Assembly (NCBI GenBank): GCA_964490895.1
Contig: CAZBEI010000085.1
Span: 1 to 10,260, forward strand
Direction of reading: 5' to 3'
From: JACRAO01 sp964490895
GTDB lineage: Bacteria; Bdellovibrionota; UBA1018
DNA: 10,260 nt
The notes beneath the pieces were generated by a model. That model had not been told where the DNA came from. It made no database searches and saw only the letters and a list, made by a program, of their open reading frames with translations. Shown in pieces: positions 1 through 7,598 of the stretch. How positions within the stretch are numbered: the first letter of the stretch is position 1; each line of letters starts with the position of its first letter. The position numbers and the translations under genes are program-made.

Positions 1-817
1 TTACTGCTCCTCGTGCCCTTTTCATCCCTTCGTAATAGGATTCTCCACCAAGTCGTGTGATGCCTTCGAAAATAGCAAAGAAAAATCCAACTGAAAAAAT
101 ATAAGTGCAAGCTCGACAAAAGGAGGGTTTGAGATTTTTAAAATCAAGTGGGAATAATAAAAGAAACCCAACTAGGCCCAAATAAAAATAATATCCTGGA
201 TAAACGGTGTATCCAAATCCAAAGAGCATGCCATAAAAAGAAGTCTTTTTTAAATCAGACTTTAAACTCGCTCCCCAGGTTTGAGTTAGAAATGAATAGA
301 GGCCTCCTAAAAACACAAGGAGTCCAGAATCGTATGGAGTGATGTGGCGAAAATAAAAATTAGTGTTTGATAAAAGCGAATAAATAAGAGTGGCAAACCA
401 GGCTAAAAAGAGGGATTGATTTAAAAATAAGAGAGAAATTTGAAAAAAAAACCAGGTGATCCCTAGCGAAATGAGAACATTAAATAGAGTTGGAATTAAA
501 AGAGAAACAGGAGATTTCCAATTTAAGTCGAACTTTTTTTCTAAAAGCACTTGCAAAGCTGCAGGAAGGGTTCGGACTAAAACATCACCCGGCCTGGCAT
601 CTGTTTTTCCTAATCTTGAACAAGCGTCTTTCCAGTCACCCGCTAAGAGAGAATGCACTAAATGAATCGATTCAGAGTAGCGTGATTCGTCAGGAAAAGA
701 CCGGGCTCCTTTTCCTAGTAGTGATACTCGATAGGAGCCAAGAATAATTAAAAATAAGGCAATTAATTTATTTTGATTTAATTTTTTTATGCGGCACGTG
801 GCAACCACAGTGTCCAA
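1..817 (-). CDS. GT-C membrane glycosyltransferase, partial (C-terminus beyond the window)
   Basis: An open frame of 272 codons reads leftward off the window edge with no stop. It encodes a very hydrophobic protein. After a first membrane segment (about residues 17-34) comes an acidic pair in FPDESRY (D43, E44), then a loop with a RPGDVLVRTLPAAL motif (75-88). Several more membrane helices follow, with RHITPYD at 157-163. An acidic pair in the first periplasmic loop followed by many helices is typical of GT-C enzymes (GT39/GT83, ArnT/PMT-like), which use polyprenyl-phosphate-linked sugars on the periplasmic face. The donor and acceptor are unknown. No in-frame ATG lies upstream. TTG at 815-817 is chosen because GAGG (826-829) sits 8 bases before it. 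GTG at 806-808 or TTG at 869-871 are alternatives; the in-frame stop upstream is at 923-925. The gene is divergent from the next GT-C gene, so both may serve one glycan. Confidence 0.72.
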   Translation of the reverse strand, partial: MDTVVATCRIKKLNQNKLIALFLIILGSYRVSLLGKGARSFPDESRYSESIHLVHSLLAGDWKDACSRLGKTDARPGDVLVRTLPAALQVLLEKKFDLNWKSPVSLLIPTLFNVLISLGITWFFFQISLLFLNQSLFLAWFATLIYSLLSNTNFYFRHITPYDSGLLVFLGGLYSFLTQTWGASLKSDLKKTSFYGMLFGFGYTVYPGYYFYLGLVGFLLLFPLDFKNLKPSFCRACTYIFSVGFFFAIFEGITRLGGESYYEGMKRARGAV

Positions 818-823
818 TGACCA

Positions 824-832
824 TTCCTCTTT
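824..832 (-). promoter_or_regulatory. Shine-Dalgarno site deciding a TTG start
   Basis: On the minus strand AAAGAGGAA lies with its GAGG 8 bases before TTG 815-817. It supports a non-ATG start for the partial glycosyltransferase. An out-of-frame ATG at 820-822 is only 3 bases from GAGG and its frame closes after 18 codons. Confidence 0.45.
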
Positions 833-930
833 GTTACTATAGAGATCGGGATTAAAACAAAGAAACTTCAATATTCTTTTATCTGCCGCCCTTTTCCCGC
901 TGCACAGCGTTAATGTTGATGCTCAAGCAA

Positions 931-958
931 TGGCCAAAATAGTGATCCCTAGTATAAT
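931..958 (+). promoter_or_regulatory. Candidate sigma-70-type promoter for the GT-C gene at 1009
   Basis: A perfect TATAAT (953-958) is preceded by TGGCCA (931-936, four of six matches to TTGACA) with a 16-base spacer. It would give a leader of roughly 45 bases before the ATG at 1009. In AT-rich DNA a lone TATAAT is common, so this rests on the pair and its position in the divergent gap 818-1008. No convincing terminator or RNA gene is seen in that gap. Confidence 0.35.
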
Positions 959-1008
959 TTTTTGTTTTTTTCATATTATGTTTTGCATCCTGATTGTATG
1001 TTTTATTT

Positions 1009-2409
1009 ATGAGTTTAAAGAAAAAATTAATTACTAGCATTATTGTTTTTTTTATTGTTGTAGTTCATATCGGTACTATTCGTGAAGGGCAAAACTGGGG
1101 GACTGATTTTTTCTTATATGTCCAGCATGCAAAAAATATTACAGAAGGCAAAAACTATAACGATACGCACTACGTCTATAACCCTCATACTAACTTGCAG
1201 CCAATAGCATATCCGCCAATTTATCCTCTTTTTTTAATCCCAGTATATAAAAAGTTTGGCATAAATTATTATGTACTAAAAATAGAACAATGTGTTTTTA
1301 TCGGATTAGTTCTCTTTAGTCTTTTTCTCTTGTTATCACAAAAGATTTCATTCTTAGGACTTATATTTACATTGGTTTCTTTCGGGCTAAATCCATTTTG
1401 TTTTATGTTAAAAGAAGTTATTGGAGCCGATTTTTTGTTTTTGTTTTTTTCTTTTATGAGTTTGTGGCTAATGGAAGTGCTGTTCGCACAAAAGAAGAAA
1501 ATTCTTTATTCGGTTTTACTGGGCGTATTTCTTTACCTGGCTTTTGCAACAAAGCATATGGGATTGGTTTTGTTATGTATTCTTCCACTTTATGAACTTA
1601 TTAGAATTAAAAAAATTTCTAAATACAGCATTCTGTCTATATGCATATTTGGGATCTTATGTTTAATTCAAAGTCAATGGGTAGGGTTAGTTGCATTCAA
1701 AAACCAAGGATCTTTGTTTAAGTTTGATCTGTTCATGAATATATTGAATTTGCGTTTTTATCCCGGACAGCCCTCTATTTTTTTTGAAAACGGTATTTGG
1801 TCAGCTGGGAGACAAATATTGTATGTGGTGGTTTTATTGCTTGCTATGCTTGGGTTTATTAAGAAAATTAAGCTACATGGCCTTGGGTTAATAGATTTAT
1901 TTTTGATTGTTTTTCCAATACCACTCATGTTTTGGCCATTTGCCGCTGATGTCAGATATCTTTTACCTATAATGCCTTTCTTGTTTTATTATGTTTATTT
2001 TTACTTGACCCAACGAGCAAAAAAATACGCAGTTTTTATTTTTCTCGTCTTTTGTTTTTGTTATGGAGCAAAATATTCAACCTCTAAGTGGGGAGCCTGG
2101 AATGAACTGGATCATCCACAAGCTCAGGAATTATTTCAATTTGTTCGTACAAAAACAAATCAGAATGATCTAATCATCTTTCATGGGCCGACACATATGG
2201 GTGCTCTGATACAAAGAAACTCTATTTATGATTATATAGCTGAAAAGGATGAAGATTGGTTTCGTTATTATGCAAGCATGGGTGCAACGTATTATGTGGT
2301 TAAAAATGTGGCACAAAGAAGGCCAGATTTTGTTTCAAGAAATAGCGTAAAATTTAAACTAATATTTTCGAACGCATTATATAAAGTATTTCGTATTTTA
2401 TGGAAATAG
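1009..2409 (+). CDS. GT-C family membrane glycosyltransferase
   Basis: A 466-residue polytopic membrane protein. After an N-terminal helix (about 7-22) comes the acidic loop residue D33 in WGTDFFLYVQHAKNI, then AYPPIYPLFLIP (67-78). About eight hydrophobic segments follow, then DVRYLLPIMPF (314-324), and a soluble tail of about 115 residues. This order matches GT39-like GT-C transferases that move a sugar from a polyprenyl-phosphate carrier onto a glycan or lipid at the periplasmic side. The exact sugar cannot be told. ATG 1009 is preferred over TTG 994 because MSLKKKL gives a normal positively charged N-terminus. Neither start has a clear Shine-Dalgarno site. Sampled stretches are about 20-33% GC, lower than the neighbours. 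The gene ends 31 bases from the convergent GT4 gene with no visible terminator hairpin between them. Confidence 0.8.
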   Translation: MSLKKKLITSIIVFFIVVVHIGTIREGQNWGTDFFLYVQHAKNITEGKNYNDTHYVYNPHTNLQPIAYPPIYPLFLIPVYKKFGINYYVLKIEQCVFIGLVLFSLFLLLSQKISFLGLIFTLVSFGLNPFCFMLKEVIGADFLFLFFSFMSLWLMEVLFAQKKKILYSVLLGVFLYLAFATKHMGLVLLCILPLYELIRIKKISKYSILSICIFGILCLIQSQWVGLVAFKNQGSLFKFDLFMNILNLRFYPGQPSIFFENGIWSAGRQILYVVVLLLAMLGFIKKIKLHGLGLIDLFLIVFPIPLMFWPFAADVRYLLPIMPFLFYYVYFYLTQRAKKYAVFIFLVFCFCYGAKYSTSKWGAWNELDHPQAQELFQFVRTKTNQNDLIIFHGPTHMGALIQRNSIYDYIAEKDEDWFRYYASMGATYYVVKNVAQRRPDFVSRNSVKFKLIFSNALYKVFRILWK

Positions 2410-2440
2410 GTCAGAGTGCGGACTGAGTGAGTAAATGTTT

Positions 2441-3619
2441 TCATGCGGCTCGAGGTAAGGTTGTAGGTTCATCCCATAAGAGATCAATGGTTTGTCTATA
2501 AGCTCGGATGAGGTTTTCTCGAGAGTGATTTTGTTTGGCAAATTCTAAATTTTCTTTTCCGGCTTGTCTGCGTTTCTCAGGATACGTTAAAAGCATTTCG
2601 ATGGCCCGCGTCAATTCGTCTATTGCACAGGGTTGTATCACTGCCCCACATTTCCCATTCCTAGCTAGTGCTGAAACACCTGTTGGGATTTGAGTGGTGA
2701 TGATTGGAAGTCCTTTTCCCATTGCTTCTAAAATAGAAATGCCAAAGGTTTCAGATTTATTAATGGATGGAGCGATAAAAAGAACAGATTCGTCAAGAGT
2801 TTTATTTTTTTTATCTTCGTCTAAATCTCCTAAAAGGGAAATAAAAGCATCCAGTTTATATTTTTTTATGAGGTTTTGGAGAGATTTATATTCTGGACCA
2901 TCACCTACAATTTTGAGTTTATAGAGTTTAAAATAATCATTCGAACCGATGAGTTTTGACCAAGCTTTAATGAGAACATCAAAACCTTTGTATTGCACCA
3001 GTCTCCCAACAGCAGAGACAGTTTTAGAGTTCTTTCTTTGTTCAAAGCTTTTAGCATACATATTGTCTGAGTAACACTCTGTGGCAAATGGAATGACAAG
3101 GATTTTTTTCCCCCATTCATTGAGTCTTGGAAAAGCATTGAGTTGATAAGGATGTGAAATGAGGATCTGATCTGCTTCATCTAAGAGGCGAGAAGTTAAT
3201 TTTGAGAACCAAATTTCCCCCATTTTTCCTTGTTTGAGGGGGAGTGCATGTAAAAAAGGAACTAATTTTAAGTGAGGGTGTATATTTTTATAGGCCTTGA
3301 TGTGCATCAGTACATTCATTTCTGCGAAGGGGTTTGGAAGATGAATATGAAGAAGATCGGGGAGTTCGAATGATTTTAATAAAAAATTTGGAGAAAGAGG
3401 AGTTGAGCATACCTTTCCAAAGGTCGAAAGCCTTTGGATGGTTACATTATTGATAATTTCGCGCTCGCCGTAAAATTTGTTGTGTTGTGAAACGACGCAT
3501 TGAATACGATGTCCAAGCTCTGAGCCCGCTTCTGCAAGGTATTTGAGAGCAGTTTCAATCCCGCCTCTTTGGGGCGAATAGAATTTTCCAAAATGCAAAA
3601 TTTTGAGTATGTTTTTCAC
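2441..3619 (-). CDS. GT4 family glycosyltransferase (GT-B fold)
   Basis: A 392-residue retaining glycosyltransferase of the GT4 (PimA/WaaG-like) family, expected to act at the cytoplasmic membrane face and add a sugar from a nucleotide-sugar to a lipid-linked glycan. The N-terminal Rossmann domain begins with HFGKFYSPQRGGIET (9-23), the glycine-rich loop typical of the family. The C-terminal donor-binding domain has GRLVQYKG (205-212), VGDGPEY (238-244) and SETFGISILEAMGKGLP (289-305), which carries the E-x7-E pair E290/E298. The length is normal. The start is GTG 3619, and its first four bases (GTGA) contain the stop of the upstream co-polymerase, so translation is probably coupled and the two are one operon. 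The sugar and acceptor cannot be read from sequence. Given its partner, surface polysaccharide assembly is the likely pathway. Confidence 0.88.
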   Translation of the reverse strand: MKNILKILHFGKFYSPQRGGIETALKYLAEAGSELGHRIQCVVSQHNKFYGEREIINNVTIQRLSTFGKVCSTPLSPNFLLKSFELPDLLHIHLPNPFAEMNVLMHIKAYKNIHPHLKLVPFLHALPLKQGKMGEIWFSKLTSRLLDEADQILISHPYQLNAFPRLNEWGKKILVIPFATECYSDNMYAKSFEQRKNSKTVSAVGRLVQYKGFDVLIKAWSKLIGSNDYFKLYKLKIVGDGPEYKSLQNLIKKYKLDAFISLLGDLDEDKKNKTLDESVLFIAPSINKSETFGISILEAMGKGLPIITTQIPTGVSALARNGKCGAVIQPCAIDELTRAIEMLLTYPEKRRQAGKENLEFAKQNHSRENLIRAYRQTIDLLWDEPTTLPRAA

Positions 3620-5778
3620 GCTGCTTTCTTCATGATTTCGTCAATTTGATCGTCTACATTTTGATGCGGTCCGCGGTAAATGTGTTTTGTGATCAATTCT
3701 TTGAGTTGGCTTTTTTCTACTTGAGGTGGGATGAGAACAATGTAGTTTTCGTCTTCCTGAAGAAATCCGCGAATGAGTTTTAAGTATTCGTGTGTTGAGT
3801 GCTCTGCAACTCCTCCAAACAAAACAAGTTGTTTGGCAATTCGTTGAGCCATATGATAGCCCAGATTGCTTATGGCTTCGGCCACAAAGATAAAGATGAC
3901 ATGATATTTTGCCCCAAATTGATCTAATAAGGAGCGCATGGAGGAAAAAGTGTCTGGATCAGTAATTTTGACAACATCCTCAAAGCCATTGGTGTTTCGG
4001 TATATTTTTGCGTAACCCATGTCATCGGTGAGCAAATATTCTTCTGGAATGTGAGCGTCACTGATGACAATGGTGAGGCTTTTCCTTTTGTGTTTAGACA
4101 GATATTTTGTAAGGTAGTTGACATATTTTAACTCTAAATGTTCCTTAGGTGAGGCACATAAAATGATCCGAGGGCCTTTGCCTGCTTTTGCGTCTTCTAG
4201 GCATCCAAGCGAAGAGAGCACTTCTGCTTGGTTTGCAATTTTATCGTCTAAATAGCCCGCATAATGGATGCCGGTTGTCTCAGCGCTGTAACGGTCTACA
4301 ACTTTTGGAGAAATGGTTTCTTGCACAATTATAATTGAAAAAACAATAGCAAAACCCAAAAAGCATGCGAAGAAAATTCTTTTTCCGGCTGGCAAATTAA
4401 TTGGATTTCCATTAAATGTGGGCTCATTATATGCCGTGATTGCATTGTCTTCTCCTTGAGCTCTCGACTGTAAACGCTGAAGATTTTGGTTAAAATCCTT
4501 TGCAATCGCAGCCGAAAACTCTACTTCTCTTCTGAGTGAGTTAAGGGTGATTGTTTGTTGTAAGACTCCATTGACTTGTGAGCGTAATTCTTCGATTCTT
4601 CTCTGGACAGAGTTTAAGTTAAAGTTTGAAAGTCGAATGAGATCTTGAAGATCCTGGAGTTTTTGGGAGACCAGACTTAAGTAGCTTGCGCTCATCAATG
4701 GACGAATTCCTGCGATTCCAAAAGTCATGGTATTTTTTCGAATGACTTCTTCGAGATGAGTAATTTGATCATTTAGCTTTATAATTCCTGGGTTTTTTTG
4801 ATCATAGTTTTTTTGGCGAAATACTTCTCTTCTAAATTTTAACTCAATGAGTTCTTGTTTAAGTTTATCTGTGATGTCCATGCTTGCATTTGAATCTGAG
4901 TCCGATGTGAGGTATTTATTTTTATAGTAGTTATATAACTGTGTGTTTGTATCGAGTTCTTGTTTGAGTATGACCTCTTTGTTTTGTAGGTCATTGAAGT
5001 TTTGTAAAAAGGCAAGTCGACTGCTTTCTGTAGATAATATGGGATGGGCTCTTAAAAATTGTGTGACCTCATCCTCAGAATTATCGAGTTTTTCTTCGGC
5101 TTGTTTTGTTTGTTCGCTGTAGAAGGCAAGAGAAGATTCGATCTGTTTTCTGTTCATTTGCTTTGTGGCTTTTGTATAGGCAGGGAGAATGTTTAGATTG
5201 ATCAGATAAGCTGTTTTTGGGTCAAACGATTTTGTTCTTAAAAGAACAGATTTATCTCCATAATCTGGAGTTGTTTCGATCATGGGGAGGATAAGTGACC
5301 CAATTTGTGCACGCGTGAGCTTAGTGATGTCAAATTTATCAAATTTTATTTTTTTTAGTAACCCTAAACGGTAAAACATGATTTGCAACTTTAAATTAAA
5401 ATTAAGTTGCTTCTGTAGCACGAGTTCATTTTTAGATTCACCTTTTAATAGTTCTTCTGCTAGGTAATTTACAAAAATATCGCTTTTGAGTAAGTGGATA
5501 GAGCTGTTGACCAGAGCTTTTCCGCTCATGACATCTCCTGATAAAAGAGGAGATGATTTGTCCATCGTTTTCCCAAGGGTGTAGTTTTCAACTTGAAGCT
5601 GATATTCGGAAGTGTATTCTGGAATTTCAAGTAAAGTAATAAAAGTCGCAAACATTCCAAATGCACCTACGGTCAGAAACAGCATGAGTTTTCTGTTTTT
5701 GATGAGAATCCACAGTCTCTGGAAATAAGAGCTGTCGTAAGTGTTTTTACCCGCAAGGGGGTCATTCAGATTAGGCAT
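3616..5778 (-). CDS. Wzz/Wzc-type polysaccharide co-polymerase with a degenerate kinase-like C-terminal domain
   Basis: A 720-residue inner-membrane protein that probably controls chain length or export of a surface polysaccharide. The N-terminal Wzz domain has a first membrane helix at about 31-50. A long periplasmic part rich in heptad-like helices (about 205-445) follows. The proline-containing NEPTFNGNPINLPAGKR stretch (451-467) precedes the second helix (about 468-486). The cytoplasmic part (490-720) has the length and layout of a BY-kinase (Wzc, Etk, CpsD). Where the Walker A loop is expected (about 540-551) it reads ILCASPKEHLELKY, with no GKS/T. The Walker A' position reads TIVISDAH (569-576), with only one Asp, and the Walker B position reads YHVIFIFVAEA (625-635), with no Asp. 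The last 40 residues hold two tyrosines (Y679 at their edge and Y701), so there is no tyrosine cluster. I infer an inactive scaffold. ATG 5778 is the start. The gene heads the operon with the GT4 gene. Confidence 0.85.
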   Translation of the reverse strand: MPNLNDPLAGKNTYDSSYFQRLWILIKNRKLMLFLTVGAFGMFATFITLLEIPEYTSEYQLQVENYTLGKTMDKSSPLLSGDVMSGKALVNSSIHLLKSDIFVNYLAEELLKGESKNELVLQKQLNFNLKLQIMFYRLGLLKKIKFDKFDITKLTRAQIGSLILPMIETTPDYGDKSVLLRTKSFDPKTAYLINLNILPAYTKATKQMNRKQIESSLAFYSEQTKQAEEKLDNSEDEVTQFLRAHPILSTESSRLAFLQNFNDLQNKEVILKQELDTNTQLYNYYKNKYLTSDSDSNASMDITDKLKQELIELKFRREVFRQKNYDQKNPGIIKLNDQITHLEEVIRKNTMTFGIAGIRPLMSASYLSLVSQKLQDLQDLIRLSNFNLNSVQRRIEELRSQVNGVLQQTITLNSLRREVEFSAAIAKDFNQNLQRLQSRAQGEDNAITAYNEPTFNGNPINLPAGKRIFFACFLGFAIVFSIIIVQETISPKVVDRYSAETTGIHYAGYLDDKIANQAEVLSSLGCLEDAKAGKGPRIILCASPKEHLELKYVNYLTKYLSKHKRKSLTIVISDAHIPEEYLLTDDMGYAKIYRNTNGFEDVVKITDPDTFSSMRSLLDQFGAKYHVIFIFVAEAISNLGYHMAQRIAKQLVLFGGVAEHSTHEYLKLIRGFLQEDENYIVLIPPQVEKSQLKELITKHIYRGPHQNVDDQIDEIMKKAA

Positions 5779-5805
5779 ATCTGGTTAACCTGTCGGCTTA
5801 AGAGT

Positions 5806-5828
5806 AAAATGCTTTTAAAAAACATTTT
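5806..5828. repeat. Short inverted repeat in the divergent co-polymerase/acyltransferase gap
   Basis: AAAATG (5806-5811) and CATTTT (5823-5828) form 6-base arms around an 11-base AT-rich spacer. They lie 28-50 bases upstream of the co-polymerase ATG and overlap the candidate -10 element of its promoter. It could be an operator, but AT-rich DNA gives such arms by chance fairly often. Confidence 0.3.
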
Positions 5829-5851
5829 GCTTTGTCTACATATAGCGTCAA
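5824..5851 (-). promoter_or_regulatory. Candidate promoter of the co-polymerase/GT4 operon
   Basis: On the minus strand TTGACG (5846-5851, five of six matches to the -35 consensus) is followed after 16 bases by CAAAAT (5824-5829, four of six matches to -10). Transcription would start near 5817, leaving a leader of about 40 bases. It sits in the 134-base divergent gap, where no gene or RNA is seen. Confidence 0.35.
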
Positions 5852-5902
5852 TTCGGTGTCAGTATTTTTTTAAAGTCATTTATTTTGATGTTTTTGCCGT
5901 TT

Positions 5903-5908
5903 AGGGGG
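5903..5908 (+). promoter_or_regulatory. Shine-Dalgarno site for a GTG start
   Basis: AGGGGG ends 4 bases before GTG 5913. The spacing is short but the match is strong, and it decides the GTG start of the acyltransferase, which has no ATG near its N-terminus. Confidence 0.5.
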
Positions 5909-5912
5909 TGTT

Positions 5913-7046
5913 GTGACCTTTTCTCATAGTTCAAAAAATACTGTGCTGTATCAAACTTTTCCGGCATTAGACGGCTTAAGAGGAGTCAGTATTTTATTAG
6001 TTGTTTTTGGACATTTGCCTATTGCTTTGCCTAAGTGGCTCATCCCCTTGGCAATCAGGGGAGACTTGGGAGTTGAGCTGTTTTTTGCAATCAGTGGGTT
6101 CTTAGTGACACGGAGTCTTTTTCAATGTGTAGATCATCATTTGTCGCCTCTCAGTGTTACAAGAGATTTTATGTTGCGACGCGTGAGTCGAATTTTTCCA
6201 CCCTATTTTATGAGTCTTCTTCTCCTCTTCTTAATTGCCATTTTTTTAGATCCCAACCTTTTTCGAAAAATATCCGAAATAAAATCCATCTTATGGGTTT
6301 TCCCTACTTTCTTATCCAATTACTTTATGCCTTACCACAGAGTGGATGTGGCTCCACTGGGAATCACTTGGTCTTTAGCGTTTGAAGAGCAATTTTACTT
6401 GTTGATCATAGGTCTATTTTTAGTGTTTGGACTCAAACGATTGCCGGCTCTGATTTTGGGATGTGGGCTTTTTTCCGTTTTTGCTCGGTTCCATTATGTA
6501 TCAGTGCATCCCGGTCTAGATCTTAAATCTCATTTACAAATGATTTTGCATTTGCGTTTTGACGCAATTGCTTGGGGGTGTTTGAGTTGGATTTATTATG
6601 ACTCATTTACCTTTCTTTGGAAAAATCAGTGGAGAGCTTTTTTTACTAATACATTTATTGTTGTAGGAATTGTTTTTATCTTTATTGTCCACCGCTATTA
6701 CCCCTATGATTTTATGTGGACAGCCCGTGTTTATATTCTTACAGGTCCATTTTTTGCTCTCGCCGTGAGAGCATTGACAGAAAAAAAACAAGAAGTCAGA
6801 CTTGGAGTCAAAATTTTTTCACATCCCCTTTTGGCTACACTAGGGATTATTTCTTACGAGATTTACCTTCTCCATCAAATTGTTCTCCCCTCCCTAGTGA
6901 AGACAGGACTCAATCAGTATGCGTTTCCTTATGCTTGTTCAGCGCTTGTGCTCAGTATTTCTGGAGCATGGATTTTTCATCGCTTTTTTAGTTTGAGAGT
7001 TCAAAAGTTTATTAAAAAAGCAACAACAGCTCAACTAGCGCGTTAA
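5913..7046 (+). CDS. Family 3 membrane acyltransferase (OafA/NolL-like)
   Basis: A 377-residue integral membrane acyltransferase that would O-acylate (often O-acetylate) a sugar of a surface polysaccharide or lipid. The family signature is clear: PALDGLRGVSILLVVFGH (17-34), with the catalytic-type His34; GVELFFAISGFLVTRSL (53-69); MLRRVSRIFPPYF (87-99); GITWSLAFEEQFYL (150-163); RFDAIAWG (215-222); and SYEIYLLHQ (314-322). About ten membrane segments fill the rest. The length is normal for a stand-alone AT3 protein, and there is no C-terminal SGNH domain. It starts at GTG with AGGGGG upstream. It is divergent from the co-polymerase gene, which supports a role in decorating the same glycan. 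Its last 12 bases overlap the 3' end of the convergent phosphatase gene. Confidence 0.9.
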   Translation: MTFSHSSKNTVLYQTFPALDGLRGVSILLVVFGHLPIALPKWLIPLAIRGDLGVELFFAISGFLVTRSLFQCVDHHLSPLSVTRDFMLRRVSRIFPPYFMSLLLLFLIAIFLDPNLFRKISEIKSILWVFPTFLSNYFMPYHRVDVAPLGITWSLAFEEQFYLLIIGLFLVFGLKRLPALILGCGLFSVFARFHYVSVHPGLDLKSHLQMILHLRFDAIAWGCLSWIYYDSFTFLWKNQWRAFFTNTFIVVGIVFIFIVHRYYPYDFMWTARVYILTGPFFALAVRALTEKKQEVRLGVKIFSHPLLATLGIISYEIYLLHQIVLPSLVKTGLNQYAFPYACSALVLSISGAWIFHRFFSLRVQKFIKKATTAQLAR

Positions 7047-7565
7047 GTGAGTCCAGTAATAATAATTAAGTCCCAATAGGTATTTGCTAAATCCAAGGGA
7101 GAGCATTTCACCCCAAGCTTGGTTGGGGTCCCAATGGTCCATCCAAACTCGATAAAGTCCAATGATGAGGCCTGTCCGGTCCTTGCCTGCGTGGCAGTGG
7201 ATAAAGACGGGTTGATTTTCTGCGTTTAGAAGTTCTCTAAAGATCGAGGTTATGCTTTCGTCAGGTGGTGAAAAAAAACCAGACAGCGGAAAGGAGTAAA
7301 ACTTTAAGCCTAAGCTTGTAGCCAATGTGTTTTCAAATTCAATAAGCTCGGGTGGAGAGTCCACCAAGTCAATGATTGTTTTCACGCCTAAACTTTTTAT
7401 ACATTCTAGATCCTGTGGGAGTTCAGGTTGAGCACCTCGAAATAAAAAAGGATGTACTTGCTGAAAGCGTTCAATATTCGAAACGCAGAGAGGCAGTGGT
7501 TGTTGAGCAAAGACGAGCCCACTTAAAAAAAAAGAAGTTAATAAAGTTAAAAATCGAATAGTCAT
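7035..7565 (-). CDS. Secreted dual-specificity / tyrosine phosphatase, TpbA-like
   Basis: A 176-residue cysteine phosphatase. It begins with a signal peptide (positive start, hydrophobic 5-20, cleavage likely after VFA at residue 20), so it should act in the periplasm. The phosphate-binding loop is HCHAGKDRTG (123-132), with nucleophile C124 and R130. The upstream FRGAQPE (42-48) and LGVKTIIDL (59-67) motifs are typical of the small TpbA/Siw14-like phosphatases. D102 is a candidate general acid. The Lys-Asp in the loop is also seen in phosphatases acting on phosphoinositides, so the substrate may be a phosphoprotein or a small phosphorylated compound. AGGGGG (7572-7577) lies 6 bases before the ATG. 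It follows the ABC genes by 33 bases in the same direction and is probably co-transcribed with them. Confidence 0.85.
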   Translation of the reverse strand: MTIRFLTLLTSFFLSGLVFAQQPLPLCVSNIERFQQVHPFLFRGAQPELPQDLECIKSLGVKTIIDLVDSPPELIEFENTLATSLGLKFYSFPLSGFFSPPDESITSIFRELLNAENQPVFIHCHAGKDRTGLIIGLYRVWMDHWDPNQAWGEMLSLGFSKYLLGLNYYYWTHLTR

Positions 7566-7571
7566 AAGTAT

Positions 7572-7577
7572 CCCCCT
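7572..7577 (-). promoter_or_regulatory. Strong Shine-Dalgarno site of the phosphatase gene
   Basis: On the minus strand AGGGGG stands 6 bases before ATG 7565. It indicates the phosphatase is translated on its own initiation signal, even though it lies only 33 bases after the ATPase stop. Confidence 0.55.
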
Positions 7578-7598
7578 AGTATGTTTTATATGCGCGGC

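Noticed and set aside
456..747. Plus-strand open frames of 69 and 85 codons
   Set aside because: They lie opposite the continuous membrane-protein frame of the partial GT-C gene, show no recognisable domain, and overlap each other.
2410..2440. Bidirectional terminator between the convergent GT-C and GT4 genes
   Set aside because: Only 4-base arms (TCAG/CTGA) can be drawn and no T-run follows, so it is not supported.
2905..3180. 91-codon minus-strand open frame inside the GT4 gene
   Set aside because: It is a shadow of the GT4 frame, which has clear family motifs over the same bases.
3616..5778. Active tyrosine autokinase call (Wzc)
   Set aside because: No Walker A lysine-serine/threonine, no Walker B aspartate and no tyrosine-rich tail can be found.
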